Positions 34,605 through 47,419 are shown, counted from the first letter of the stretch. The stretch: 64,000 nucleotides of DNA from Ignelater luminosus (GCA_011009095.1 VTPC01007054.1:109628-173627); one strand, 5' to 3'. Made by a program: numbers and translations. Notes: generated by a model not told the origin, from the letters alone.

Positions 34605-35584
34605 GGACATGGCTTAACTGCAGACTCCTGGAATAAAAATAAAAAGATTTAACCCAATTTACCTATATCCAAAATCGTCTCGTTAAGTTGGTACAAGGCG
34701 TCAAAGTTTTTTTTAAAAAAAATTAATTTTGCGTATAAAATGATTGATTTCTATAATTTTTGGTATGGCATGTTTTGTGACTATAAGTCACGTTTCGAGA
34801 TGTTTTGGTCTTCATCAGTAAGTTGTAAGGGTATTAAACAAAAATCACGCAGTACAAACTTGGTAGGATGAGATCTTTCAATTGATTTTTCCAAAAAGAT
34901 ATTTTCTTTAGAAACATTTTTTGTATCTTTGTAATTTTTGATAACGCTTATGGGTTATCCACAAAAAAATAATATGACATGGCATGTAATGCAAAAGTTA
35001 TTGGTGACAACTAGTCTTAAATTACAACAACAAAAATGCTAAACTAATTACTTAATTTTTATCACACTAACTTCTGTGATTTTGACGTGTAACAAACAAA
35101 TGATGCAAATTTTCCATTTAAAGATAGGCTAACTAGATTATTTCTAGATTATTCCCATCAAAAAAGCATGATCATCAGATCAGATTTTATTTTTTTGTGG
35201 ATAAATCTTAAGCGTTATTAAAAATTACAAAGGTACAAAAAATGTTTCTAAAGAAAATATCTTTTTGGAAAAAAAATTGAAAGTTCTCAGCCTAGGCACT
35301 AAAAAGTTATCACCATAGTTGTACTGCGACATTTTTGTTTAATACACTTACAACTTATTGATGAAGACCAAAACGAAACGTGTCTTATAGTCACAAAACA
35401 AGCCATACTAAAAATTATAAAAATCGTTCAAAGCCTACTATTTTTATACACAAAATTAATATTTTTTTCCAAAAACTTTGACGCCTTATACCAACTTAAC
35501 GAGACGATTTTGGATATAGGTAAGTTGGGTTAAGTCTTCTTATTTTTATCTCAGAAGTCTGCAGTTAAGCTATGTCCCAACCTT
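34605..35584. mobile_element. Foldback element, arms of about 490 bp
   Basis: The left arm starts GGTTGGGACATGGCTTAACT and the right arm is its imperfect reverse complement, centred near 35095. The arms agree in long blocks, for example around 34660-34720 and 35470-35530. There is no coding capacity. A diverged partial copy of the right end lies at about 44705-44840. The right flank continues as ACACCTTGTATA, so the true terminus may lie a few bases outside. Confidence 0.75.
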
Positions 35585-35689
35585 TTGAAGACACCTTGTA
35601 TATTTAATAGAATAATTGCTACTTCCAACTTTCCTACATCTTGGATGATAACTATGTATAATATTTTAATTTATAAATGGAGCTGATTG

Positions 35690-36640
35690 TAAAAACTATA
35701 GATTCATAGCATTGTTGTTTGCACCCTCTAAGATATTTGAATGCATATTATATAAATAACGTATATTTGGAACCATCTTCGTAGTCAACTTACTATTGAT
35801 CGAAGTAACTTTGTTCCAGGCAAATAAGCCTGTACAAATCTTTTTGAACTCACACAGTATGCTACAGAAATGATGAATAAGTGCCTAGGTGTATGTTATC
35901 CATACAGATATGTCCAAAACGTTCGATAAGGTATATCACGATACTCTTCTAAAAAACTAAATCAAATTTCACTATCTCCACCGCTGTTAAATTTATTGAT
36001 GTCTTGTCTTAAAAATCGTAACCAATACATTGTTTATAAAAGATATCTACTGAATTCCCTACAGTTATACATAACTCGAAATGTTAATTATATGCCGATG
36101 GTCCTAAAATATTTAAAGCAATTGAAATAAATGTAGACTGTGGTGAATTACAGGAACATCTAAACAGAGTTACTCAATGTTGTAACAAAAACCATTTAAG
36201 CCTTAATATAAACAAAAGCTGCTTTCTGTCTTATGCAAGAAAACAAAAACTTACTTCATCTTTGTATGCTTTGAACAATTTTCAAAAGATCTTGGAATAT
36301 TAACATGTCAAACGTTGACTTTGTTTTGCTGAATTCTGCAAACTTTATAAAAATACAATCTATCACTAAACTTTAAAATGCATTTGCAATTCTTGAGATT
36401 CTTATATTGTAAAACCTTTGGATACTATGAACTATGATAACTTAATGTCTTAGCACTCTACTACAATATTTTGATATTTGTAGTTCGGAGTTTAATTACT
36501 TTAATATATAAAATTATTCATTACATTGTAGATTGTCCTAACTTACTATCCAAAATTAATATTACTATTCCTAGTCACAACTACAGATGTCATCGCACTT
36601 TTCTGTTCCAATATTGCATACTAATTATTTATACAACGTC
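35690..36640 (+). pseudogene. LINE reverse transcriptase relic
   Basis: The plus strand carries DCKNYRFIAL, HTDMSKTFDKVYHDTLL (RT A-box), YADGPKIFKAIE (YADD with the second Asp changed to Gly), CGELQEHLNRVTQCCNKNHLSLNINKS and a C-terminal YKIIHYIVDCPNLLSKINITIPSHN block at 36495-36580. Frameshifts and stops separate the parts. It is of the same broad Jockey/CR1-like type as the copies at 11.7 and 57 kb. Confidence 0.75.
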
Positions 36641-37520
36641 GCTTAAAGTATGGAAACACGCTACCTCCGCAGAAACGGTAAGACATTGAGACAAATGAAA
36701 TTTGGAGAACTTAAAGTAGGTATTTTTGCCATGTTTTGCGAAGGTAATTAAAAACGAAGTTTCAATTGTTTTTTCGTATGACCGCCATATTAGATTTTTT
36801 TAAATGGAACATCTTCTATATGACCCCATATTTGGATAGAGATTTTCAAGACAAATTCAATGATATAAGGGTTGCTATACTTATCTTGAAAGGGTCTGGA
36901 AATAATCGCTATTCTTTTGTCAGGGGTTTCCCTATTAAAAAGTATGGAAATACGCTGCTTCTGCAAAAACGGTAAAAGGTAGACAAATAAAATTTTGAGA
37001 TCTTAAAATAGGCATTGTATTCCTTATTTTGCAAAGAGAGTTAAGATCAAATCTTCAATTTTTTTTCGTACGACCGCCATCTTGAATTTCTTTAAATGGA
37101 TCACCCTGTACGTGACCCCATATTTCGATAGAGATTTTAAAGGCGAATTTAATAATATAAGGTTGCTATACTTATCTTGAAAGGTTTTGAAGATAATCGC
37201 TATTTTTTTGTTTAATAGTAAAATCCTTGACAAAGAATAGCGGTTATCTCCAAACCCTTTCAAGATAAGTATAGCGACCCTTATATCATTGAATTTGTCT
37301 TCAAAATCGTTATCCAAATATGGGGTCACATACAGGGTGTTCCATTTAAAAAAATCCCAATATGGCGGTCGTACGAAAAAACAATTGAAGATTTGTTTTT
37401 AATTATCTTTGGAAAGCATGGCAAAAAATACCTACTTTAAGCTCTCCAAATTTCATTTGTCTATCTCTTACCGTTTCTGCGTGGATAGCGTGTTTCCATA
37501 CTTTTTAGCGACCCTGTATA
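36641..37520. repeat. Cluster of three related inverted-repeat units
   Basis: Units of about 300 bp occur at 36641-36943 and 36944-37205 on the plus strand, and at about 37210-37520 inverted. Each contains a GTATGGAAACACGCT-like end, a TATTTTGCCATG-like block, a GACCGCCAT block and a GACCCCATATTT block. The outer right end reads AGCGACCCTGTATAAT. Open frames within are by-products of the repeats. This looks like a MITE family inserted in or duplicated by itself. Confidence 0.7.
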
Positions 37521-37529
37521 ATTCACCAC

Positions 37530-38165
37530 TGCATAGGATGAAAACAATAGTCAATGCAAATACATGCGATATTTTTAATGATTTATTAAAATTGAACAAT
37601 TCAATCAGCCAAGTCCAACTAAAATTATTTTGTGCACTAGGTTACGAGAGTGGTTAAACAAAAAAAATCTGAAATTAAATGAGTCAGTCGGTGTATTTCC
37701 TTGGAAATGATTTTGGATTAAATCAGAATCTTCTTTGACGGCACTTTCTATTCTGAGGCTCAGAAATACTGAAATTCTTCTTCTCATTTGATTTGTTCCA
37801 TTGAACGTTTCTAAATGAGGGGTGTTCATCTGAAACTTGTTTATTTGTGGCGTACTACAGTACTCCAACCAAAAGCCTTTTTTGGGTTTCAATAGTCCAA
37901 GAAAAGAAGATCTGTTAATGCAGGTGACTGCACACTGAATTACCGTCAATAACTGTTGTTAAATTTGCTAACTTTTTAAAACAGTTTCTTGCTCCATTCT
38001 AATAAAGTTTTCTTATTTATTAAACTTCTTGTTTGTACCTCGTAAACTTCAAATAAGAGAATTCAGTTTTTGTTATAGCTATAATAATATAAACACTATA
38101 AATAATAAAATAAATTATATTGCTTTCTTAACAGCTAATAGTTAAAAAATAATTTTTATTGGTTA
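37530..38165. other. Spacer
   Basis: No gene or element recognised before the 3' end of SVWC gene 5. Confidence 0.35.
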
Positions 38166-38168
38166 ATA

Positions 38169-38612
38169 TCACGAGCAATCGATATAAGGACAGCAGTGAG
38201 GGTACGGTTTTGATAAATCCTCAGGAAAGAGTTTACAGTTTCTTGGAATATTCCACTTACCGCAACTGAAATATCTCAGATATAAACATAAATATTTTAA
38301 AAATATTTCGGTTTTCTAACTTACCCTCCATAATAAATTGTAGTATCGTTATCACACACTGCCCAAATACATTGTCCAATAACTGTTTTATATTCATATT
38401 TCTCCATTGCACCAATTCCTAACATCGTACTGTAACAATGTCCTGGATGTTCTAAAATAGATTTTTGGGGTATTTGTTAAATATTTGTTAAAACCATAAA
38501 ATTTTATTAATAATTAAGATTTACCCAAGATATTATTTGTCAGTTCAAACTGCTTATCAATACAAGTAACTAGAGAAAATAGAAAAGAGAGAATATAGAA
38601 AACAAGTTTCAT
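38169..38612 (-). CDS. Secreted SVWC-domain protein 5 (three exons)
   Basis: The exons are 38525-38612, 38325-38451 and 38169-38265, giving 103 residues. Exon 1 encodes a signal peptide (MKLVFYILSFLFSLVTC) and IDKQFELTNN, lacking the GWTA motif. Exon 2 has HPGHCYS, GIGAMEKYE and three cysteines. Exon 3 has CGKWNIPRNCK, LSKPYPHCCP, a last cysteine and one serine before TGA. All eight cysteines and both intron phases are conserved, and exon 2 is 127 bp as in genes 2-4. Introns are 73 and 59 bp. The TATA block of genes 3 and 4 is not seen upstream. It is a secreted SVWC protein whose specific role is unknown. Confidence 0.92.
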
Positions 38613-38639
38613 TTTTTATTTTGTTTTTAAGAAAATAAT

Positions 38640-39725
38640 ATAAAACTTGAACATGTGAGAAACAGCACAAACACACAAAGCATTTTTAATTCTATTTGTA
38701 TTCAACATTTTAGTATAATGAAACGTTTAGCAAGAATGATAACATTTAACCTTTGCTTTTAAATGAGTAACCACTTTAGCATAAACTTCGCACATACACA
38801 TCGTTTAGTACACAATCTGCGCAGTCTTCTTTTTTTAACTGCCTTAAGAAATCTAATAAAAATTATTAGTTTTCCATTTTACTTACTGAGATTGTTGCCA
38901 TCAAGGAGCTTGACAGCTCAAATTAATAAAGTGCACTTAAGAGTCAAGTAAAACCTACTAACAAAATAAAAGATATCAAATCTTATTTGATGTTGGTTTT
39001 ACACGCATCACATAGTTGGTAGTTTTTAAAATTTTTTTCTGTACAAGTCTCTAACAATAGCTTAATTTCAATTGTTAATAAATATTTCTGGGCAAAGACT
39101 AATTCGAAAAGAAGAGCAACTAAGATCTTCAATTCATACATCTGAGAAAACGTTAACTTGCTCAAATTGCTTGCTAACAATTTAAAGAAGTTTGCTAAAA
39201 ACTAGACCGATAAGATTTTACTCGAGAGCCGCTTTTAGCTATTGAATGTCATTGGTAGGTCACTGTATTTTTACAGGAAATCTCATTATATTATCTTGAA
39301 CTGAATCTTTTTTGTACAGTTTATAAAATTACTTTCCAAAGATCTAGAATCAACCACTTATAAAATTTCAGACGACTTGGTATTTCTTTCTTGATGATGT
39401 ACCTTATCTGCTTTTTTTTAAAACCGCATACAAGTGAATCCTTATCACCTTTTGTTCTAATTTGGAAAAACCACAAGATGAGCTTTGAACTTGTTTCTAT
39501 AAACATGACGTTTACAATTTGTCCTTAAGATGCTTAAAAACATGTTATGTCATTCCTGTCTAATTTTTCTGATACATAGTTAATTTAATTAAATTAATAT
39601 ACAATTGTTTAATATAAATAATGAAATACATTACGCAATAATTAAATCTTGTGTGAGATAAATAACACAATTTGACACCAAAACTCTAAAATGAGATCTC
39701 TCAATGAAAATTATATGATGAATAT
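38640..39725. other. Spacer
   Basis: No gene or element recognised. Open frames here lack family motifs. Confidence 0.35.
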
Positions 39726-39728
39726 AAT

Positions 39729-40915
39729 CTATTCCCCAAAGGATTCTGCTAGGTTAGGTTAAATAAACGTTTTTTGAGTGCAGAATTAATAATGTGTAAT
39801 CCATAAGTGGTAAACGATTGATTTTTGCATTGCTTTTGGATTCTTGTTCAAATGCTATTAGTAGACGCCATTTTACCATACAGTACATACAGTAATCTGA
39901 GCTTTTTTGCAGCTAATACTCCAAGGTATCAGATGAAAGAAAAATGTTGCAAAAAGGCCAACTGCCACATTTCAAAGGCGGCCCAAAATTCGATTTTTCA
40001 AGATATCTTAACCAAAAGTTAATTGAACATCGTGCCTACCCATCCAATATGCTGAGTCATTACGAATCATTACCTACAAAAAAGTTCCATCTTCATCGGA
40101 CGTTTCGTTTCGGAGGTATACAGAAAAAAGGCACATCTCCCTAAATACAGTGTTGGCAGGCATTTGCCTGCAGCAATTTCTTTAGAGGTGGCTTCCTAAC
40201 ACATACTTGAATCTCGTGGCATAGAAAAATATTTAGTGTTTTTCTCTATTTTTTCGAAAATGGCTGAAATCGGCAATCGCTTTTGTTTTTTACCAGAAAG
40301 CTTTTGCGTAGGGAAAACGTTGGATGACTTTATATTTACAAATCCGCAAACGCACTGGCTTATCTCTTTCCGTTATCGAGAAAACAATTTTTCAAGTCCA
40401 ATCTTCTGCGACCTGTAGTGGTAAAACCTAAAATGGCGAAAAACCTGTTGTACCGGTTCTGTAGATCTATTTTTAAGTAGACTAAAACGCTGAAGTCGCA
40501 TTTATCGATATATTTCAAAAACCCAACTTCGAGCTCTACTGATGGACGCCTATGGACCAAAAACTGATGAATTATGCATGACTAGATAAGCCATGGGTCC
40601 CTAAAGACAGCTCCTCGATTCTGGGTACTTTAAGTTGCGCATAATGGCAGAGGAAACTTTCGCTGTCTTTAACACTATTGCAATGCACATTCAGATCATT
40701 TTTGAAACCTAGTAAGGCGTAAGTATTTTGAATTGATATGATCAGCAGAGTTATTCTTTTTGATTTGAGACAGCAAAATAAAATATTTTGCTACTTTCGA
40801 ATTATGAATGAAAAGCCTCGAAACAATGTGAAGAAATCATGTAACTAACACTACAAACATTGAGCTACGAAAAAGAACATTTGATCTAATCTAGAAGAAT
40901 CCTTTGGGGAATAGA
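39729..40915. mobile_element. Possible inverted-repeat element of about 1.2 kb
   Basis: A perfect 20-bp inverted repeat (TCTATTCCCCAAAGGATTCT at 39729-39748, inverted at 40896-40915) encloses sequence that differs from its surroundings and has short open frames without known motifs. No clear target duplication was seen. It may be a non-autonomous transposon. Confidence 0.4.
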
Positions 40916-40919
40916 CTTA

Positions 40920-41258
40920 TTTGGCCAGATATTACCGAATTTGTTTGAAAAATTTCGATTCAGAATTGTCACACTTCATTTTGAATCACTGTATAATTAA
41001 TGATACCTTTCTTGTCGTCTTCTAAAGATTTCAACGTTTCCTCGTTTCAGACAGATGTCTGCTGCTTTTGTTCGTTCTAAGATTCTTGATAGGTAATGTT
41101 TTCTGCTATCTTTTGCTTACTAATCTCAGAAAGAATAGGCTTTGTCATCTCCAAATCTATCAAACTGTCCGTTTGCTTGTTACCTAACTAATTGTAATGA
41201 GTTAAAGATTCTTAAATATTTAGTAACAATCCTTTATGTAACAGATGTAACAGCATAT
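40920..41258. other. Spacer
   Basis: Nothing recognised between the possible inverted-repeat element and the mariner. Confidence 0.35.
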
Positions 41259-41259
41259 A

Positions 41260-42544
41260 CATAGATGTATACCTATGAAATGAGACTTTTTTTTCAATTT
41301 TAAACGTTTATTAACAAAAAATGGTTACAAATTTAATCTTCAAAATAATAGCCATCGCTAGCGACACATTTTACCCATCTCTCAGGCAATTTGTGAATGC
41401 CGCGCCAAAAAAATTGGCCGTCTTTGGCCGCAAACCAATCATCGAGCCATTTTTTGGCTTCTTCGTAAGAATTGAAGCGCTGCTCGGAAAGTGCGTGGCC
41501 CATCGATGCAAACAAATGATAATCGGAAGGCGCCAAGTCTGGTGAGTAAGCCGCATGCACCAGCGGTTCCCAATCGTACGTCTCCACCAATTCCCGGGTC
41601 GCTCTTGTTCGATGTGGTGGTGCATTGTCATCAAGAAAAATTACTTTGTGACGCCGATCGGCATATTCTGGGCGTTTTCGGTGTATAGCGCTGTTCAAAT
41701 CGGCCAATTGTCGTTGGTAGCGTGCACCGTCAACTGTTTCACCTGGTTTTAATAGCTCGTACCAAATCATACCATGCTGATCCCAGAAAACACACAGCAT
41801 TGCCTTGCGGCCGAAGCGATTTGGTTTGGCCGTTGATTTTGGCTTGTGGCCGGGCGGACCATACGATCGTTTACGCTTGGGATTGGAGAAATACACCCAT
41901 TTTTCATCACCCGTAACGATTCAATGCAAAAAAGACTTCCTTTTGAACCGGGAGAGCAGCATTTCACAAGTGGTTTTTCGGTTCTCTTGCTGCCTTTCAG
42001 TCAGTTCATGCGGCACCCATCTTCCGACCTTTAAAATCATGCCCATGTCTTTCAAACGTTTGCAAATGGTTTTTTGGGTCACTCCCAACTGCTCTGCCAT
42101 CATTTCTTGCGTTTGACCATCATCTTCATTCAACAATGCTTGCAATTCGGTGTCCTCAAACTTTTTCGGTGGCCGGCCACGTTCCTCGTTCTCCACGCTA
42201 AAATCACCACTTCGGAATTTTTCAAACCACCTGAAGCACTGTGCTCTGCTTAGAGCATGTCCATCGTAAGCTTCTATAAGCATTTGATGAGCTTGAGAAG
42301 CGTTTTTCCTCAATTGATAACAGAAAATCAACGATGTCCGCAAATCGTAGTTTGAAGGCACGAAATTCGACATTTTTAAGAGCGAAAAAAATGCGTTGTT
42401 GTATGAAACATCACAAACAATGAATTGAATATTGTTGACAGATGACAGACGAAAAAAATAAGACATTTGGGACAGTTTAAAAATACTCCTAGCGACATCT
42501 GTGGTCTAATAGCTGAAAGTCTCATTTCATAGGTATACACCTGG
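41260..42544 (-). mobile_element. Mariner element, mauritiana (Mos1-like) subfamily
   Basis: The element is 1285 bp, essentially the size of Mos1. Its ends share GTATACCTATGAAATGAGAC and extend about 27 bp with one small indel. TA lies at 41258-41259 and 42545-42546. It holds a single full-length transposase frame with one internal stop, so decay is slight and insertion recent. Confidence 0.9.
41333..42373 (-). pseudogene. Mariner transposase with a single nonsense codon
   Basis: From the ATG at 42373 the frame runs for 346 codons to 41333, matching the length of Mos1 transposase. N-terminal helix-turn-helix regions, the WVPHEL linker, TGDEKW (first Asp), DDNAPPH (second Asp) and YSPDLAPSDYHLF (third Asp) are all present, with 34 residues between the last two. 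The only visible lesion is a TGA at 41921-41923, directly after SFLH and before IVTGDE, where relatives have arginine. A CGA to TGA change is a typical CpG transition. The stop removes the catalytic domain, so this copy should be inactive. Confidence 0.9.
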
Positions 42545-45500
42545 TAAGCAGCGTGTAAACTTAAAGTTTTAGTTACTGGAAGCAAAATTAAATCTCTACA
42601 GAGTAAAATCAAAAATAGAATGCTGGAAGCGGGATATCTCGCTATTATGCCCTGTACCTCAGAAACAACTGATCGCATGGAGGCGAGACTTTGATGGTTG
42701 GCTTTTACACTATCCCAGGTACCACTGTTTGTCAGAGGGCTTACGCTGACCTATGTTCAAATCGGTTTCTTTAGGAGATTAACGATATTGGATAACCGCA
42801 AGTGGCCGGTTGGATGGCTAAGCCCAATCATGGGTCAACATAGGTAGACATGGAATGTTGCAGCCCAACTCGTGCGTTATCATTGTATTTAGCTTTTTTA
42901 AGAATGCCCGACCTGTGTTGGTATTTAGCTCTGTAACAAAGTTAATGCAGGACGAAATTGGACCCGTTTCTGAAACAAAGGTGATTCCGATCGGTGAACA
43001 CCGCGGAAGTTTGTAAAAGCATCTGTTTCTTCTGTGAGAAAGTTAAATGAAGAAAAACTAGCGTAATAAGAGTCTAGAAATGGTGCAGCAGAGCTGCGAC
43101 ATTAAATTGTTAAAAGTTGGTATTTCCATTTTTTGTTAGATTTATTTGTTGTATTTACCATGGTAATCGTTTTATAACAATTGTATACTTATAGTAATTT
43201 ACTATTTTGAGAATTAAGTTATCAAGAGGTGAACCTAGATTTATTGAATAACGAAACTAATTTAACCTACAAATTATTTAGACTTCATGGCAAAATGTTG
43301 AGTTTCCCTTCTTTAGCTCTACTTTTATATGGTTCTTAAATACATGGAATCATAAATAGATTTAACAGTGCAGTCAGAATATTGAATTAGAAATTTGCAT
43401 ATTTTACCTTGTTTGTCAGCCATTCATTACTACAATACTACAGCTTAACCTGCTTCATTTGCCTTCCACTGTTTATTTGACATGCAATTTAACAGATCGC
43501 AATTTTCCGATTGAATCTAAATAAACCAGTAAAAGTGAGTATAGATCTCCAAATTCTCATGATTCATTAGTTTCAAGATATTTTAAAGTATCTGGAATAG
43601 AATAGTAGCAGTACAAATCCTTCTGAACTAACACGTACGCACTATGTTCATACTTGTTTCTAGGCCTTTTGCCAAAACTTTTGGTAATATTTAATCTTAA
43701 TGTAATCAAATGAATTTTGTTAAATTCTGAACTTGACGAAATTCTGTAAAATATTTAAAAGAAAATTTATTTAATAAAACCTTACACAAACAAATACATT
43801 CTGTTTTTTTATTCTGTACATCGAATGCTTTGATATGTTGATGTTTGGCCAAGATCTGTAGTACAGAGCTTGCGTATCTAGTAGTGATAAGTAATAGCCA
43901 ATAACTTTCAAACTTGATAGATTTTTAAAATTCGTAAACAGCTTATTTACAATCAGAAGTGTACATTTACTTTTTCCGGTTCCTGTACAGTAAAATTTTT
44001 ACAAAGTAAATCAATTTAAGTAGTTGATTAATGATAAAAACTTACAATCCCTCGTATAATAATAAACAAAAAAGACACAAGAAGGTATATATGAGAAGTA
44101 GCACATCAATTAGATGAAAAAAAATTTAAAAAGTGGTTGAAAGTGTAACATCTACCAACTGAAAAAGAACAAAAAAGATATTTAACAAAATAAGTGTAAA
44201 ATCCTCTAAACGACTTTTTAGGTAGCATAACATGGCCACAAAGCAATGAAAAGAAGGAAAGAGAATAATAGTATTATTTGCTTATTATTAGATTTAGGAT
44301 GATTGCACTAACGATTACCATCGACTGATTGTGGGTCAAAAGATTTATTAATGGATTTTTGATTAATTACCATCAATCAATCTTGATGCAAATAAAAATA
44401 AAATTCCACATCAAGTAGTTTATTTCTAGGGAATTATAGCGTATGTCGATTCGAGCAACTGAATGCAGAGTCTCAGCAATTTGCAGTGTAAGGTAACATT
44501 GTTATTTGTAAAAATACCAAAACATATTCATAGGTAATGTTGTACAGAAACATTATTTGTATGTTCTAAAACTGTTTTTGGCTATGACGAGTGAAGCATC
44601 TTTAGATTTCTCTAATGAGATATCCTATATGAGCATTCTAATTTAGCAGTCCAGTTTCCGTTCTATTTTTATAAGCAAAATTAGTTTCTTTTCCAAAGAA
44701 TTTCGAAATCAAATACCGTCGCGTCTTAACGAGGCAATTGTTTAAATACTAGGTAAGTTAAGTGAAATTGTCTTATTTTGATCCCAGGAATCTACGATTA
44801 AGCCATGTTGAAAAACTTTAAAGACATTCTGCATAAGAAACTAAAGACCTACCCGTGAAGAAGACAGGGTGTTTATTAAATATTATTCATTTTGATTATG
44901 ATGTTTATAATATTATAGGCAACCAACCTTAATAATTTCGGTGTTATCCAATTGTTTTCTCTCAAGTTTTCTCAAACTTTTTGACCTGTCCTTGTATAAT
45001 TAAAAGTAATTTTATTTTTTACTTCTATGAAAGTAAATATTTGAGTTTAAGATTTTGTACTACATTATGTTTTTTTATACAGAGTGATATCGTACGTTTT
45101 TAATTTTTTTTCCTTCAAATGGAACTTCTTGTATCTGTCACAGAATTTAAGAAAGCTTGAGATCATCTTTTATTGTATGACATTTCATCTTTGAAGAATG
45201 TATTTAGAGTTTCTGAATTTTGCAGGAAAAAATACATTAGTAGTTTTAAATTGTAATACTTTTAATGAAAAAGACATTTTTTAAGACCCTGTATATACAA
45301 TTTCCAGAGTATATTCATTACAGCTTACAATTAGTTTAAAACTTCTTATTAATTTTGTTTTATTTTTAATTGTAAATTATTTCATCAACTAAATGAAGCT
45401 AGAGTTTTTAATATTAATTTTAAAAAAAGAAGTTTTGGAATTCACATTGTACGAAAACACAATAAAATTAAAATTTCTTAACAAAGCCTACTAAAACCGA

Positions 45501-47418
45501 AAGAACGAGGACGAATAGCTGCGCTAAATTAAATAATGCATGAATCTGACACCTACACACCGCACTTCCAACTGGGTATTAAGTGATTTAGAATGAATAA
45601 TTAATGCCTTTTCACCGCAAAATGGCGGAAACTTCGAGACATAAATAATGTATAAAAGCCCAATAAAATGGCGATCAGTTCCATGTCGCACTCAATACAG
45701 GAAAATCCACTATCCTTACAAGTGGATCACTTTAGTATTTTCGGGGGTGGGAAAACTCGAGATGGACTTGAAAAGGGAAAGAAGAAACAAAGCGTGTGCC
45801 GTTTAACCAAAAGTTTCTATTCGAAATATAATTTTTGGTTTAATTTTTTTTATGTTTATTATTGGTATGTTTAACAAAAATATTTATGATAATTATTATC
45901 AAAGGGCGTTTTTATTTTATTTACAAAACTACGCTTTGTATTTATTTATATTATATTCAGAAACTACATAGTGATACCGCAGAGTAAGCCCCTGGTTTAC
46001 TCTATCCGTCCGGTAAATGTTTACAGCCATTAAATTAATCCTGCTTTAAATTCAAAGGATATTCCCACAGAATGGTATTTATTACGAAGGGTTTCGCACA
46101 ATGAATTTCCATTATATAACTTTGTAATATTAAAGGGGACGTATAGGGAAAATCTGAGAATTATTTTTATGAAATTTAAGATTTCTGACTTAACAGGTAT
46201 TACAGTCAATTGAAGAGAAAAAAAATAAAAATAGAATGGAGTGACACGAAACTATATCATTAGACGTGTCAATATGTGAAATTCGTTTTCAGTTTGCGAC
46301 CCTGTAAAACCTAGAGGGCATATAAGCATTATCACTGCACTTGTTTGCAGAGACAGTAGACACAGAATGTGTAATTGAAACGATATTTACCTTCCGCTTA
46401 CACGGGCTTACATCAGTTGCACTTTCACACGACCAAGTGCTCGTAATCGAGTCTTGAGCGTCCCCCGAGGCACTTATTTAATATGGGTTTAACAGAACCG
46501 ACTTCAGTATTTTATTATCAAAACTTCTGGAAACTGCTTTACATTTAAACTTCTTAAAATAACTTTAATTTCTATTATTGAATACAAATAACTGATACGA
46601 TAGGTTTATGCTCTCAATATACGAGTCATAAAAAAAGAATTTACAATTTAAATGAAACAAGCTATAGAAAACAATAAATTAAAAAAAGTTTTCAAAACTA
46701 AGTATATCTTGAAAGTAAATTAATTTTGGTATATGCTGATAACATATTTTATTTTTGTTTTGTAAATTATTGCAGATTAATAACTAGTTTAAAAATCCTT
46801 GTATTTTATAAGAAGAATATTTTATAAGCATACGCTTGTGAAGGTATTGCTTGCAAGCTCTTAGGTTTAGGATTGTAAAACGCACGTGTGCACTCGATCT
46901 ATATTCCTCATAAAATCTGCTGATTTATGCCCAGGTTGCACAAGCGTTCCAGCAAAGAACTAAGTCTTTGCATGCTTAATTCTATGGTATTGTTTTAATA
47001 AATGTATAAAATGTAACAGTGGTTTAGACTTCTAAGTTACCCTTGTGCAATCTTGAACCACATAACATTAGTTTTAACCAAATCTTTTGTAAAGCTGAGT
47101 ACCTATCGAAATTTTACAACCACTGGAATTCCCAAGATAAGCTATGTAGTAACCTAATAGTAGATGTAGCATTTTCACTAAACATTTACAATGGGTAAGT
47201 TAATAAAAAGTAAAATAGAAAGTGTAAAATTAGAGTGACTGAGCATTTAGGATATTACTGCAAGTTTGTGGTCAAAGATAAGACAAACTGTTAAAAAATA
47301 AAATAAAGTAAAAGTAAAAATTGTGTAAATACGAGGGGAATTAAGAATATTTGCAAATAAACAGTAATTACTTAATAATACGTAATTAATACTTCAGAGA
47401 AATCAATTACAGAACATA
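42545..47418. other. Long AT-rich stretch with few features
   Basis: No gene is supported. A GC-richer block at 42600-42880 is unidentified. About 44705-44840 is a diverged piece of the foldback family at 34605-35584. Words such as ACAGGGTGTTTATT (44865) and ACCCTGTATATA (45288) look like ends of TA-inserting elements, but pairing is unsure. A TATAAAAG/TCAGTT pair at 45651-45680 resembles an arthropod core promoter without a convincing gene. Confidence 0.35.
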
Positions 47419-47419
47419 A

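Noticed and set aside
34781-34830. A second hammerhead-like string (CTGATGA ... GAAAC) on the minus strand of the foldback element
   Set aside because: Stem II would be only about 3 bp with an extra base before GAAA, and stem III does not close with the required A-U pair. The other arm lacks the same layout.
37024-37329. 101-codon minus-strand open frame
   Set aside because: It runs through the junction of direct and inverted repeat units and is explained by the repeats.
41371-42116. Many overlapping open frames on both strands within the mariner
   Set aside because: All lie in alternative frames of the transposase, which alone shows family motifs.
45651-45874. TATAAAAG plus TCAGTT followed by a 68-codon frame
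   Set aside because: TATA-to-initiator spacing is a little short, and the encoded peptide shows no domain or signal peptide. It is not enough to call a gene.
46380-46490. GC-richer patch that looked tRNA- or SINE-like
   Set aside because: No A box/B box pair and no cloverleaf could be drawn.
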